A stretch of DNA of 64,000 nucleotides, from positions 4,553,860-4,617,859 of the forward strand of contig CAMZMU010000060.1 of the NCBI GenBank assembly GCA_947311845.1, given 5' to 3'. The translations under genes were made by a program, and so were the position numbers. How positions within the stretch are numbered: the first letter of the stretch is position 1; the number at the start of each line of letters is the position of its first letter. This stretch comes from Poa pratensis (lineage: Eukaryota; Streptophyta; Magnoliopsida; Poales; Poaceae). The notes beneath the pieces are model-generated. The model worked only from the letters and a program-made list of their open reading frames with translations, did not search any database and was not told the DNA's origin. This document shows positions 10,924-20,852 of the stretch, in pieces.

Positions 10924-11342
10924 ATGGCTTCCTCTGTCGGCGCTTCTAGATCCGGCCATCGCGGCCGCGGCTCTAGCCGCCGCAGCAGCACCGTTCTAGC
11001 GGCAGCCCTTCGTGAGGGGAAGGTCGATCTGGAGGCGGCCATGCGTCCGCTAATGATGCGGCAGTGCCACCATCTGACGCCCTCCTCCTCCGGTGATGCT
11101 CGGCTTCTTCTGAGCCAGGCCGATGTGGAGGAGGTCATTCATGAGGTGGTGGTGCAGCACCTCCGGCGGATCTACCAGTAGAAACCCATCTGGAGGAGGA
11201 AGTGGCCGATCTGGAGGAGGAAGTGGCCGATCTAGAGGTGGTGGAGGATTTTTTGGTGGTATCTGATCTGGAGAAGGAGGAGGTGGTGTATGTCGACGAA
11301 GGAGAAGGAGGAGGAGGTGATTGCGTCGCAGCGCGATGGTAG
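10924..11342 (+). pseudogene. Unknown ORF of the CACTA, interrupted by element H
   Basis: An ATG at 10924 opens a frame of 85 codons (MASSVGASRSGHRGRGSSRR start, then an Ala/Leu-rich helix and VEEVIHEVVVQHLRRIYQ). After a stop at 11179 the next frame continues with tandem LEEEVADLEEEVADLE and an acidic tail until element H enters at 11343. A 1-bp shift therefore probably split one longer gene with a short coiled coil. The ARG/RGRGSS start recalls the neighbouring B3 ORF. I do not recognise a family. The sequence after H (19118 on) may hold its end. Confidence 0.5.
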
Positions 11343-11855
11343 TGTCGTGGGTTTGTCACGTCAGGTGTCATAGATGACTTCGTAGGTGTGGGATTACGCG
11401 AGTCAAGCATCTCCGAGCTTGGGATCGCAGGAACAAAGATCAACACAGATTTACCCAGGTTCGGCCCCCTCAATGTGAGGTAAAAGACCTACTTCCTGCC
11501 TACCCTAGATTGGTATTGATATGATAATCGAGGTGTTACAATGGAGGCGATCCGATCTGGTACTCGCCGTATGAGCTAGGGTTTGGGGCTTGATAGCTTG
11601 ACCCGCTCTAAGTCCTGCGAGTCCTCTTTATATCACAGAGGCTCGCTAGGTTACAAAAGGAAACTTCCCCATAAGGAATACATCCACAGAGGCCTACTCG
11701 GAGACTACTTGGTCTTCACGTCCTCCGGGATTTTCTTCTAGATCTTTCTCCTTATGGCGGTTCAATATTGGGCTTGTTCCCAAGTGGGCCTTCATCCGTG
11801 CGAGTAAGTTAAGTCGCACTGGGCCGCGGGTTAATCCAGAAGTATTCCCCCGACA
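11343..11855 (-). repeat. Element H 3' LTR
   Basis: In minus orientation it starts TGTCGGGGGAATACT and ends in CACGACA. It is 513 bases long against 515 for the other copy. A TATAAAGAGG box is readable on the minus strand at about 11624-11633. Confidence 0.95.
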
Positions 11856-11866
11856 TTAGCCCCCAA
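11856..11866 (-). other. Element H polypurine tract
   Basis: The minus strand reads TTGGGGGCTAA directly before the 3' LTR, the expected plus-strand primer position. Confidence 0.75.
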
Positions 11867-12164
11867 GCATGGCCTGAACTTCATAGTACTTCTTGATCTT
11901 GAATGCTTAGGCCGTGCTTTTCCTTGTTTCCAATCTGCGGCTTATAACTCTTCTTGGCGACTCAGAACGCGACTTATCCTTTCTTGACGGTTGACTTTCA
12001 GATCTAAACGTCTTCCACGTCTGGGTTATTTATCTTGACTCATCGTTTTCCCCAGCGTTCTGCATCAAGTCCTGTATTACGCATCCGCTACTCCTTTCCG
12101 CCGCCTCCAATCTCGCTTCTCGTACTCACAATCCTTCGGTGGATATCTCCGTTGATCGAGAAAA

Positions 12165-13562
12165 ATGTCTCGCCGCAAGTGCAACTGGGAAGGCTCGTGG
12201 GTCGACGAAGATTTCCTGGAATCCCTATCTGCACGGGGCCTTCTTCCGCCAAAAGATCAATGCGAATGGCGGGCGGCTGGCGAGGAGGTAATCCCCAATC
12301 CTCAACCAGGAGAAATAGTGATTTTTGCGGAGCATGTTGAGCGCGGGTTCAAACCCCCAGGCTCTCTCTTCTTCCGCTCCTTGATGCAGCGGTTAGGTCT
12401 CCGCTTCCATGATATTGGCCCTAATTCGATGTTGCAAGTGAGCAACTTCCACGTCCTCTGCGAAGATTATCTGGGATCCCGCCTTCAATAGATTTCTGGC
12501 TTGCTCTTTTCAATTGCAATAGTCAAAGGGAAACCACAGATGGTCCTTTTCTCCAATGCGGCGCCATTTCCTTCCAACGCCGTAGGGGTAGTATCTTCCC
12601 AAAACTAACTCTTGCCAAGAAAATCAAGGAGTGGCAAAGGACATTCTTCTATTGTAAAAACACTTCTCCTGAGGGTGAAATTCCTCTCCCTCTTTGGTCT
12701 CCTCTTCCCTTCGAGGCTACCGATGCTTTGTTTTCCAAACCTGATCCTTCTTCGTTACCCTTTGTCGAATCCCTTCTAGACAAGGTGAGAGCGCTGACAC
12801 TCCATGGTCTCACTGGATTAGATCTCATATCTTGCTGGACTAAATGGCGAATTCAGCCTGTGAGTCGCCGCTCGCGGCTTATGATGGATTTCACTTGTCA
12901 TGCAAATGACGTCGATCGCACTTGCCCTGAAGATTGGGACAAAGGGGAGTGGATAAATTTCATTCGCCGAGTGACGGACGAGGATATTGACTCGTATGAC
13001 AACGTCGGACTTGCTCCCTTCTGGGCTGAGCACAAGCCTTTTGTGGTAATGTTTACTTGTCACTTGTTTCCTCGAAAATTCCTTTCCCAAAAATTGATTA
13101 TTTCTGACCTGAGCTCCTTTTCAGATCGATCCCTATTTCTGGGTTCTTCCTTCAGAGGACGTCGACTTGAACCAAGGATCCGTGGCTGAGTCGTCAAGGC
13201 AAGCCGCAGCCTTTGACGAAGATACAGTTATGCACGAGGGTAGTGCTTCTGAAGAGGAACAACAAATGGCCGACGCTCTTTTGTCTTCGACTCCAAATAC
13301 ACCTTTCCTGGAACTTCCTGAGGTGCCTCGCAGGTCCTCGAAACGTATTTTATGCCAGAGCTCAGAAGACCCCACGCAGCCTGAGAAACGTCGCAAAGCC
13401 TTGGCATTACTGGCAGAAACAAGAGCTGCCAAATCTTTAAAACTTGCTGATCCCAACAAGGCTACTTTTTCTTCCGAAACTGCTGCAGAGGATTGCTTCT
13501 CAATAAGCTCGGGTAATTGTTTGCGACTCTTCTCCTTTGTATTTCTGGCAAGGAATTGCTGA
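12165..13562 (+). pseudogene. Element H antisense ORF, N-terminal part (PF04195-like)
   Basis: On the strand opposite to gag lies the ORF often annotated in plants as 'putative gypsy type transposon'. From ATG 12165 it reads MSRRKCNWEGSWV and reaches the family signature FHDIGPNSMLQVSNFHVLCEDYLG before a frameshift near 12480. The conserved part continues in other frames (12728-13045). A 79-base GT-AG intron at 13046-13124 (GGTAATG ... TTTTCAG) joins it to an acidic Ser-rich segment (13125-13562). Its function is unknown. Such antisense ORFs are known in Tat-lineage elements between integrase and the 3' LTR, which is its position here. Confidence 0.75.
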
Positions 13563-13795
13563 CCACTACTTCTTTTCATACTCTGTAGGTTCAGATTTGC
13601 AAGGTTTATCTTCTCCTTCTTCTGGTTGCCTGATGAAGAGTATCCGTGTCGCCTCTGGGTATGGTTCGCCTTCCTTTTAATGTTGCGGCTCTGCTAGGTC
13701 AGCTTATTAACCCATCAATGTTTTGCAGGGCTATGTCTGAAGAGGCTCCCAAGTCTAATTCCCATCCCACTTCTTCTCAGCAGCTATGAGCGAGG

Positions 13796-15269
13796 ATGAT
13801 GCTGCTGATGAAAATGGGAAACAGTAATGGTGCGACTCAACCAAGGCCCTCCCTGGAGGAAGGTATTGCAGACGCGGCTCCTGCCGCGACTCCAGCCGCA
13901 GCTCCATCCACAACTCCTGCTGCTGGTAGGATATCTACTGAAAATAGAATTCCAGCTCCAGGAAATAGTTCTAAGTCAATCGCAGATGCCATAATTTCTG
14001 CTGGAGACAAGCATGCTGCTCTGCTGCGCGGCTTAGTTGAGCAATTTTCTTCAAGTCGCCAGGTATATACCGTAGCCCCCAAGGATCAAAACCTTGTGTC
14101 ATCGCACGGGGTGTTGATTCTTTTCCTGCTTCAAATCTCGAGCCCCCAAATTCCTGGATAATTTACCTTGTTCGTTTTGCTCTGTTTGTTTTCAGCGTGA
14201 ACTGTCCTTGCTTGATGCTTCTGGCTCAATAAAGGGTAAAGGCATTTCCATAGACCATCCTGAAATGATGCAGTCTCGCCTGGAGCAGCATAATGAGGTC
14301 ATTAGGGACCAAGATCAGGAAATAAAATCTCTCAAAGGTCAACTCGACTCCTGCGAAGAGCAATTTAAAGAACTTGAAGCTGATATGCAGCAACGACTCA
14401 TGGAGAAAGACGAGGTCATTAATCTTTGCGAGAAGGACTGGCTCTTAAAACTGAATTGATTGATCGCCTGAAGGGGACCACGCAAAGGAACTCGCCGCGC
14501 GAGATGAAAAATATAACTCGCCTTTGAGGGTTTTGGCTCCATGGTCAAATCAGCCGTCCTGCAGCTTGCTGGTTGGTCTTGTATTCCTTTAATCATACAT
14601 ATTTTGGGTAACCACTCGTTAGTCTCTGACTTGTTTCTTGCCTTTTCTTTCTTTGACATAGGACCTGAGGCCCCAGTGTCCCGCTCCAATTTGAAGGATC
14701 AACTGGTATATCTGTCTGACCTCAGCCAGCGCTTCTTAAAGGTTACCAAGGAAGTTATGACGGTAATCACTCCTGCGACTGATGGCCCAACATCTTGCGA
14801 GTATTGGATTAATAAACTGCTCAAGGCTCCACATTATGTCTCTGATTGGAAACGATCCTCTGCTCGCGCCGGAGCCGCGCATGTCTTGACATTGCTTCGA
14901 GCATATTATCCAGAGATAGATGTTGGCAAGGTTGCTCGCCACGGCCTGGCGATGAGCGCAGATGATACTGAACTGCCAATAAGCGAGTACTTCGATATCT
15001 GGAAAGGGATGCGCGGGTATGCCACAAAATTTGTTGATAACTTAGACTTGGGCACTTATCTTGATAAATTCAATCTTGATGGGAGCAAGGTGTCGAAGGA
15101 AAAGTCCTCAGGAGCTGAGTCATCTCGGGCTGCCGCTCCAGCAACAGTATCTGGTGGCCCTTCTGCTTCGTCTGGCGGCGCCCTGATTATTAGGACACCT
15201 GCGACTGCAACTGCGAGACAAGCCGCGCCAATTCCCACTCCTGTTGCTCGGAAGAGGAAAAATAAATAA
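13796..15269 (+). pseudogene. Element H antisense ORF, C-terminal part
   Basis: These are further exon-like pieces of the same antisense gene: an Ala/Pro/Thr-rich linker (13796-14161), a short coiled-coil segment (14208-14459: EQHNEVIRDQDQEIKSLKGQ) and a helical C-terminal part (about 14660-15269) ending in a Lys-rich tail (ARKRKNK). Intervening TTTTCAG and TGACATAG sites suggest introns. Several stops and shifts make the assembled protein uncertain. Confidence 0.6.
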
Positions 15270-15760
15270 TGTGGGACATGCCCGTTAGTCTGTAAGATAT
15301 TCATGTATCATAAACTGTATTTTTGTGACCTATAAGCAGGTTCTTTTCTTGATAATTCCATTAAGTAGACGCTCGCGCGGCTCAGTATTTCCTAGGAACA
15401 TGTGTGTTCAGGGTCGAGAGCGGCCATGATAGGCAATCAAGCTCGATTGACGCCACACCCCAGTACTTTGGTCGCATAATGCAAGACGCTTCTAGCTTAA
15501 GGATTGCCACTAGTTTGGCAAAATTTGAGGTGCGATTGGTACTCGCGATGCTCGTAAGGAGCCCTCAAGGGTCAGTGATATATGAAATTCAAAAGACTCA
15601 GCGACTCAATGATAGTTGAGGCGAAACGACAAACCCTTGAATGTCAAGGGTGCCGGCTTTATTTCATAATCACTCGATGTTTTACAGGGTGTTACATGAT
15701 GATGCAGGCCCTTTAATGCGGGTTTTCTATTCCCCGCAGGCCATGCATACTTGATACTCA
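15270..15760. other. Element H: noncoding stretch between the antisense ORF and the RT stub
   Basis: I see no credible coding capacity on either strand. In a complete Tat element RT, RNase H and integrase would lie here, on the minus strand. The missing length (several kb) points to an internal deletion or a non-autonomous layout. Confidence 0.6.
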
Positions 15761-15766
15761 TCGCAC

Positions 15767-16095
15767 TTAGTTGCGAATTAATACTCCTAACGGAGTGGGT
15801 TGAACACCTGATTGGTTCAATTTTGAGTCGCTAAAAGCGACTCGGGTCGAGCATGATAGCTCCGATGTATATCTCATGTTGAAGCAGAGAGCAACTTTGT
15901 TAGCGATCAGCCGCACTGAGCTGCGACTTATGTTGATTGAGTTTGCTTTGTAAGGTCTCACGATAACTGAGCCCCTTTGGCTGGGGTTGTTGATCGAGGC
16001 TGGGTCTATGCACATGCGCCATCTCTTGTCTTCTTTTTGTATCAAGGCGACCTCTGGGGCATTATCTTGCTGATGCGCGACTTCTCGGTGGGTAT
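15767..16095 (-). pseudogene. Element H: truncated start of reverse transcriptase
   Basis: The minus-strand frame contains VALIQKEDKRWRMCID, which resembles the first RT motif (V-x-KK-x-KWRMCIDYTDLNKA) of gypsy elements. Similarity then stops: there is no fingers/palm continuation and no YVDD box. It marks one edge of the RT/RNase H/integrase loss. Confidence 0.55.
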
Positions 16096-16698
16096 TTACC
16101 ATCCGGTGGCTGCATCCTGTTGGCCGCTTCCGCGGTACCTCCAACGCGACTCGTTTTGAGCTGCGATCACCGATCTGCGACTGATACCATGTGAAGAGTT
16201 GGCGATACAAGCTTCTTCTGCGAGTACTGAGCCTGCGTTCTCGCATTCTAATGCTCTCTGTCTGTCTCCATATATTGTAATAACACCGTTTGGTCCTGGT
16301 ATCTTTAACTGTAGGTAGACGTAGCAGGGGCGAGCGGTAAATTTGACATAGGCTTCTCTTCCAAAGATTGCATGATATGAGCTTTTGACTGCTACAACCT
16401 CAAAGTCTAGGAGCTCTGTGCGGAAGTTCCGCTCTGTTCCAAAGCTAACTTCAAGTGTTATCTTTCCGATTGGTCGCGTAACAGCTCCTGGGATTATTCC
16501 TTGAATTTCTTTCCTGGATGGTCGCAGCCTTGTCTCGGGTATATTCATTCTTCGGAGCGTGTCTTGATATAGGATGTTTACTCTTCCTCCTCCGTCCATT
16601 AGGACCTTACTTAACTTGTATCCCGCGACTTCTGGCGTGACCACCAGAGCTGGCTGTCCTGGATCTCTTACTTCTGGGGGTGATCGCCGCGACTCCAA
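16096..16698 (-). CDS. Element H: retropepsin-type protease domain
   Basis: This is an open frame of 200 codons. It carries the aspartic protease signature KVLMDGGGRVNILY, with the catalytic Asp in DGG as usual for Tat elements, and IGKITLEVSFGTERNFRTELLDFEV plus YHAIFGREAY, the typical flap and C-terminal parts. It cleaves the gag-pol precursor in an active element. It follows gag in the element's own direction and would normally continue into RT; here the frame runs into unrelated sequence. Confidence 0.8.
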   Translation of the reverse strand: MESRRSPPEVRDPGQPALVVTPEVAGYKLSKVLMDGGGRVNILYQDTLRRMNIPETRLRPSRKEIQGIIPGAVTRPIGKITLEVSFGTERNFRTELLDFEVVAVKSSYHAIFGREAYVKFTARPCYVYLQLKIPGPNGVITIYGDRQRALECENAGSVLAEEACIANSSHGISRRSVIAAQNESRWRYRGSGQQDAATGW

Positions 16699-18530
16699 AT
16701 AACCGATTGCTCTGTCCAGCGACGATACCTTTCTGGCGTTGAAATCTGACTGCTCTTCCGGCTTCCATCCGTCGTTTGTACCTCCACTGTATGAAACTGT
16801 CCTATGTTTCTTCTAGGTAAAACGTCAGGCTCTTGATGAGAGCTAGATTTATTCTTGTGGTGCATCGATCTGCTGAGCTGTATCTGGCGTGTCGCCTTCT
16901 TTCCACCTCCGGTAATAATGACATTGCGCCTTTGTGTGACCCGCTGGCCTGCCATCTCTCCTGCGATGTAAGTCGCAAGGCACGTCGAAGATCCCCTTGC
17001 AGTTATTAGGGGTAAGGCCTTATCACTCCCTTGCTCTTGCATCTGGTGTGCGCGACGTTCTGTCTTCGCGACTGGCAGTTTCCCGTTGGGTTCTGTGATA
17101 AGCCGCCTGTCCCCTATCTGTCTTTGCATACTTGTCAGCCGTTGCCAAAAGCTGGTCGAAACTATCAATCTTGTGCTCAGCGCGACTTAATTTGTGCACC
17201 AGCGGCTCAAATCTACAGTTCTTCTCATAGCTTGTATTGCAGCTTGTACTGTTAAGTTTTTGGCGGAGCCAAGGATCTCCGCGACTCTCTTGATCCAGTC
17301 GCCGCTTGATTCGTCCTCTTTTTGAATGCATTGTCTAAGGTTTTTCATATCTTCTGTTTGGAATCTGCGAATGAACTTGTCCTTCAAGTCTTCCCATGTG
17401 TTTATTGATTTTGATGGCAGCCTTAATAGCCAATCCCTAGCTTCTCCCTGTATTGCCAAGTGGAAGTATTTTGCACGTATTTCTTGAGTCACATCAGCCC
17501 CTGTCATGCTTGCCTCGTAGTCTTCTATCCATAAGGCAGGGTCTTGGTCACTGCGATAGGTGGTGACTCGCTGCGACTCGTCGAAGTTCGGGGGGAAACG
17601 AGTGAGCCGTATTTCTCTCCAAAACATGCTGGTCCTTTCAATAATGAATAGGAGTTTACTGGCGCTGAATCTGAATCAGTTTCAATCTGGGATGGCTGAG
17701 TCGCTCCGGACGTCGCGACTCGCCTTCTATCTTCTTTTCTTTTTCCAATGATACCTGCAAACCTGCTAACTGGTTGACCACTTCTTCGATGCTGTACTCC
17801 TCCCCCATGATACCTCGTTTTGCGGCTCATTGGGCGTGACTCCATACATATTTGCTTGTTGTAAAGCAGCAGTTTGTAGTAGGTCGATCGCATGGCGAGC
17901 TTCCTTATCAGCTCGCGTGTCTCCAACCGGTGCTATCTTTGACAATATCCCTATCGCGGCGTGCACGTTGCTCTCTGGGTCGCCGTGGAACTGTGATTTA
18001 TCTCTTCCTCTGTCCATCTTGATCTGATGTTTTTGCTGCCAACGACGGAGTCGCCACTCTTCTTCTTGGAGTTTCTTGCGCTCAGATGTCATCTTGGTTC
18101 GCACCGCCTGGTGCTTCGGCTGGCAGTGGCGGAGTCGTCGGCCTTCTTCTTGGAGTTTTTCGCGCTCAGCCGCGAGTCTTTGTGCCTCTTCACAGAGCTC
18201 CGTCCTGATAGCTTCAATCTCTTCAATCTTGAGGTCTCCTTCCTGATTTGGTAGAGATCCCCAAACAGGTCTTGATGGGACGGGGATGGGCAATCTTGCC
18301 GTAGCTTGTTGTAGCTCCTCCAACACGCGGACCCTGACCGGCCGCAGCTCCTTCACCGATTCGCTTCCTTGAGTCGCGTCCATAGATCTGCGACTGACGG
18401 ATCCGACGAAAACTTTTACTGATCCGATGGGAACGATGTATCCGAACTCGATGCGATCTGCCTCGGGTCCCCACTCTGAGTCGTCGATGAAGGGGACCCC
18501 ATTGATGTCTTCAACTTGGCCATGGCGATG
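16668..18530 (-). pseudogene. Element H: gag (frameshifted)
   Basis: This is a capsid/nucleocapsid-type polyprotein. The likely start is the minus-strand ATG near 18527 (MAKLK), with a base loss shortly after it. The next frame holds a long charged coiled coil (18250-18000: EEAQRLAAEREKLQEEGRRL). The capsid core is at 17627-17187 (ALWIEDYEASM, IRAKYFHLAIQGEARDWLLR, WEDLKDKFIRRFQ). A Cys/His-containing nucleocapsid part near 16980-16900 is out of frame. At least three shifts break it. Confidence 0.8.
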
Positions 18531-18582
18531 TCCTTGAAGCCTGATTTCGATCCTGCGCGGAACGTGACGCTTTTGACCGCAG

Positions 18583-18600
18583 GCCCCACGGTGGGCGCCA
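18583..18600 (-). other. Element H primer-binding site (tRNA-Lys)
   Basis: The plus strand reads GCCCCACGGTGGGCGCCA, identical to the 3' end of plant tRNA-Lys. The element's sense strand is therefore complementary to that tRNA. It lies two bases inside the 5' LTR. Confidence 0.88.
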
Positions 18601-18602
18601 AC

Positions 18603-19117
18603 TGTCGTGGGTTTGTCACGTCAGGTGTCATAGATGACTTCGTAGGTGTGGGATTACGCGAGTCAAGCATCTCCGAGCTTGGGATCGCAGGAACAAAGAT
18701 CAACACAGATTTACCCAGGTTCGGCCCCCTCAATGTGAGGTAAAAGACCTACTTCCTGCCTACCCTAGATTGGTATTGATATGATAATCGAGGTGTTACA
18801 ATGGAGGCGATCCGATCTGGTACTCGCCGTATGAGCTAGGGTTTGGGGCTTGATAGCTTGACCCGCTCTAAGTCCTGCGAGTCCTCTTTATATCACAGAG
18901 GCTCGCTAGGTTACAAAAGGAAACTTCCCCATAAGGAATACATCCACAGAGGCCTACTCGGAGACTACTTGGTCTTCACGTCCTCCGGGATTTATCTTCT
19001 AGATCTTTCTCCTTATGGCGGTTCAATATTGGGCTTGTTCCCAAGTGGGCCTTCATCCGTGCGAGTAAGTTAAGTCGCACTGGGCCGCGGGTTAATCCAG
19101 AGAGTATTCCCCCGACA
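18603..19117 (-). repeat. Element H 5' LTR
   Basis: This is the 515-base partner of 11343-11855. I could spot only two differences, both single-base indels (the TTTATCTTC and CAGAGAG sites). It is followed by TSD GGTAG. Confidence 0.95.
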
Positions 19118-19122
19118 GGTAG

Positions 19123-19377
19123 CATCTCAGCGCATCTGGCAGAGGCCTGCACCTCCTCTCCCGCCGGGTGAAAGGTATAAATCTTTCTGTGACCAGCTGT
19201 GATGCCGATGAACTAGGTTCTACGTATGAGCATTTCATCACATAAACAAATTCCTAGTGCAAATTCACACATACATGTTCTGATAATTACAAACACTTAT
19301 TGTTAAAGCACCAACTGTACAAACTAGTTAAACACCGACATCCAAAGCCTATTGCAATTCACCTAGGGCATTCTTGC
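19123..19377. other. CACTA DNA between H and the exonuclease gene
   Basis: This holds the remnant of the ORF cut by H (Ser/Ala/Glu codons just after the TSD) and then AT-rich DNA that would be the 3' flank of the exonuclease ORF on the other strand. I see no other gene. Confidence 0.5.
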
Positions 19378-19971
19378 TCATAGGCAGAGCATTTCCTGCC
19401 ATGTTGGACGTAGCCTGTCCTTCAAGGTTAGGATCATGCGATACAACTCACAGGTCACGTACCCATCTATTGCGGCGTAGTCGAGGTTAACTTTGTGCAG
19501 CGGCATCCACTCCAAAAAATTGTGCTGGTTGGATGGGAACTCCTTCATGTTGGCGTATGATTTGTCGATGAGGTCTGCCGCTAGATCACCCATTCCGTCC
19601 CTCTCATCTCCACCCTTGATTTTGTATATGAGTTGGATGTCCACGTAGTACTCCGGTGGAATGTGGAAGCCGACAGAAGAAAGCACCTTGCTGTCGTTGG
19701 TGATGTCCATGCTTGCGAAGGTGATATTCTTGCGTTCAAAGAATTTGCCCAACTCTGGACAATTCTTCTTGGACTTGCACCAGTGGAACACGAGGACATG
19801 CTGGCGCATGGCGAGTTGCAGGATAGCCATGTGCCGACGATCACGGGTATACTCGATGTCAAGGCCGAGGATCCGCTCCACGGTATGCTCCTCGTTCATG
19901 TACACCACCTCCAGAACTGTGCCGTGGGTACGGACAGTAGTTGTCTCTGTTATTCTGTTGCAGTCGTCCAT
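19378..19971 (-). CDS. Werner-type 3'-5' exonuclease (DEDDy), inside the CACTA
   Basis: This is an intact intronless frame of 197 codons on the minus strand, starting with ATGGACGAC in a good context. It matches the exonuclease domain of Werner-like proteins, which removes nucleotides from DNA 3' ends. The four metal-binding acids and the tyrosine are all present: D38 and E40 in ILGLDIEYTRD (Exo I), D89 in FASMDITND (Exo II), and Y165 and D169 in LDYAAIDGYVTCELYR (Exo III). No helicase or RQC part exists; plants have short exonuclease-only relatives, so the length is normal. It lies antisense to the B3 ORF, about 0.9 kb from the right end of the transposon. Host capture is inferred; activity is not shown. 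Confidence 0.85.
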   Translation of the reverse strand: MDDCNRITETTTVRTHGTVLEVVYMNEEHTVERILGLDIEYTRDRRHMAILQLAMRQHVLVFHWCKSKKNCPELGKFFERKNITFASMDITNDSKVLSSVGFHIPPEYYVDIQLIYKIKGGDERDGMGDLAADLIDKSYANMKEFPSNQHNFLEWMPLHKVNLDYAAIDGYVTCELYRMILTLKDRLRPTWQEMLCL

Positions 19972-20303
19972 GGCGGGTGGGGGATTGGGGTGGAACGAGG
20001 AAGAAGAGAAGGAAGGAATGCGAACTGTCTGCCACCAAACAGAGCAGTTCCTAGATATTTGCCGTTGATCTTAGCAGTTTCTCTAAAATGGCAACCGAAC
20101 AAAGCAGTTGCTGGAAAATAGCCACCGATTTTTTTAATATCCAGATGTATTTTGTACATTTCGCTAATAGTTTTTTCTTTCACGCAGGAGTTTATTTCGG
20201 CAACACTGCATAAAAGTACCAATGTATCATTCCGAGAACCAGAAACCTTAAGGCAAGGAAATTTCGTGGATACTGGTCTTGGAGTGGGTACAACGACAAC
20301 CGA

Positions 20304-20324
20304 GAGCTCATAGAAGGTGAGCTC
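20304..20324. repeat. Small hairpin next to the 40-bp palindrome
   Basis: Arms GAGCTCA and TGAGCTC are separated by 7 bases. It lies eight bases before the larger palindrome. Confidence 0.6.
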
Positions 20325-20331
20325 CAAGTCA

Positions 20332-20371
20332 AAGATGGAAGGCTGGCTTAATTAAGCCAGCCTTCCATCTT
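20332..20371. repeat. Perfect 40-bp palindrome in the CACTA
   Basis: The left arm (20332-20351) starts AAGATGGAAGGCTGGC and the right arm (20352-20371) is its exact reverse complement, with no spacer and TTAATTAA at the centre. It lies in noncoding DNA between the start of the exonuclease ORF and the right TIR. No coding explanation exists. Confidence 0.95.
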
Positions 20372-20834
20372 GTTAGGTTAGTTGCTTATAGGTTTAGAGT
20401 TCATGATTGTAGTCAAAGTGTAATAGGTGATATTATATTATGCCAATGTGCGATGGATATGATTGTAGTTAAATTGCAAAAAACGGTGATATTATTGTAT
20501 ACCAATGTAATGATGCATTTGTTCTATGTTATGAATTGAATAACGTTTTATTGCATTGTGCAATCAGCCTTTCATGTATTATGGCATATAACCGAAATAT
20601 GAGAAAAGCTCAGTGCAAACGGGTAGATGGAAAACTCCGTATCTGATGTAGGAAAACTAAAGCAACGGAGGTCTGCGCACAACCGTTGCCAAATGGAGAC
20701 CTCATCGGAAACGGTTTTTTGCCTCCGTTACCGATGAAGGCCTTCACATCAGTGACAGGGTCGGGGACACGGACCCTTTTTCCGTTTCCGAAGGGGTTTC
20801 TGGCCCGTTTCCGATGTGTCGTTCTGTACTAGTG
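20372..20834. other. CACTA right end: AT-rich DNA, subterminal repeats and right TIR
   Basis: AT-rich noncoding DNA runs to about 20600. Subterminal copies follow: CCGTTGCC (20683), GGAAACGG (20707), CCGTTACC (20725) and CCGTTTCC (20782 and about 20805). The TIR occupies 20817-20834 (TGTCGTTCTGTACTAGTG), followed by TSD CTT. Confidence 0.85.
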
Positions 20835-20852
20835 CTTTATGTTGAAAGTTTT

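Larger units (their letters stand above)
11343..19117 (-). mobile_element. Element H: Tat-type gypsy retrotransposon lacking RT/RNase H/integrase
   Basis: The LTRs are at 18603-19117 (5') and 11343-11855 (3') in minus orientation, and the TSD is GGTAG (11338-11342 and 19118-19122). The two LTRs appear identical apart from two single-base indels, so insertion is recent. In element order it has a tRNA-Lys primer site, gag, protease, a stub of RT, a deleted RT/RNase H/integrase region, an antisense spliced ORF, and a polypurine tract. The enzymes for movement must have come from a relative if the deletion predates the insertion. It disrupts an ORF of the CACTA. Confidence 0.95.
9587..20834. mobile_element. 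CACTA (En/Spm) DNA transposon carrying cellular-type genes
   Basis: The ends are CACTAGTACAGAACGACA at 9587 and its inverted match at 20834 (18 bases identical, similarity extending further). The TSD is the 3-bp CTT (9584-9586 and 20835-20837), as expected for the superfamily. Subterminal copies of GGAAACGG / CCGTTGCC occur near both ends. Own sequence is 9587-11342 and 19118-20834, about 3.5 kb. No transposase (TnpD-type) or TnpA-like ORF is visible, so it must be non-autonomous. It carries a B3-domain ORF, an unknown ORF and an exonuclease ORF. Confidence 0.95.

Noticed and set aside
11135..11473. Minus-strand frame that enters the H LTR; the same start occurs at 18416-18733
   Set aside because: The shared part is simply the LTR, present twice; there is no protein family signal.
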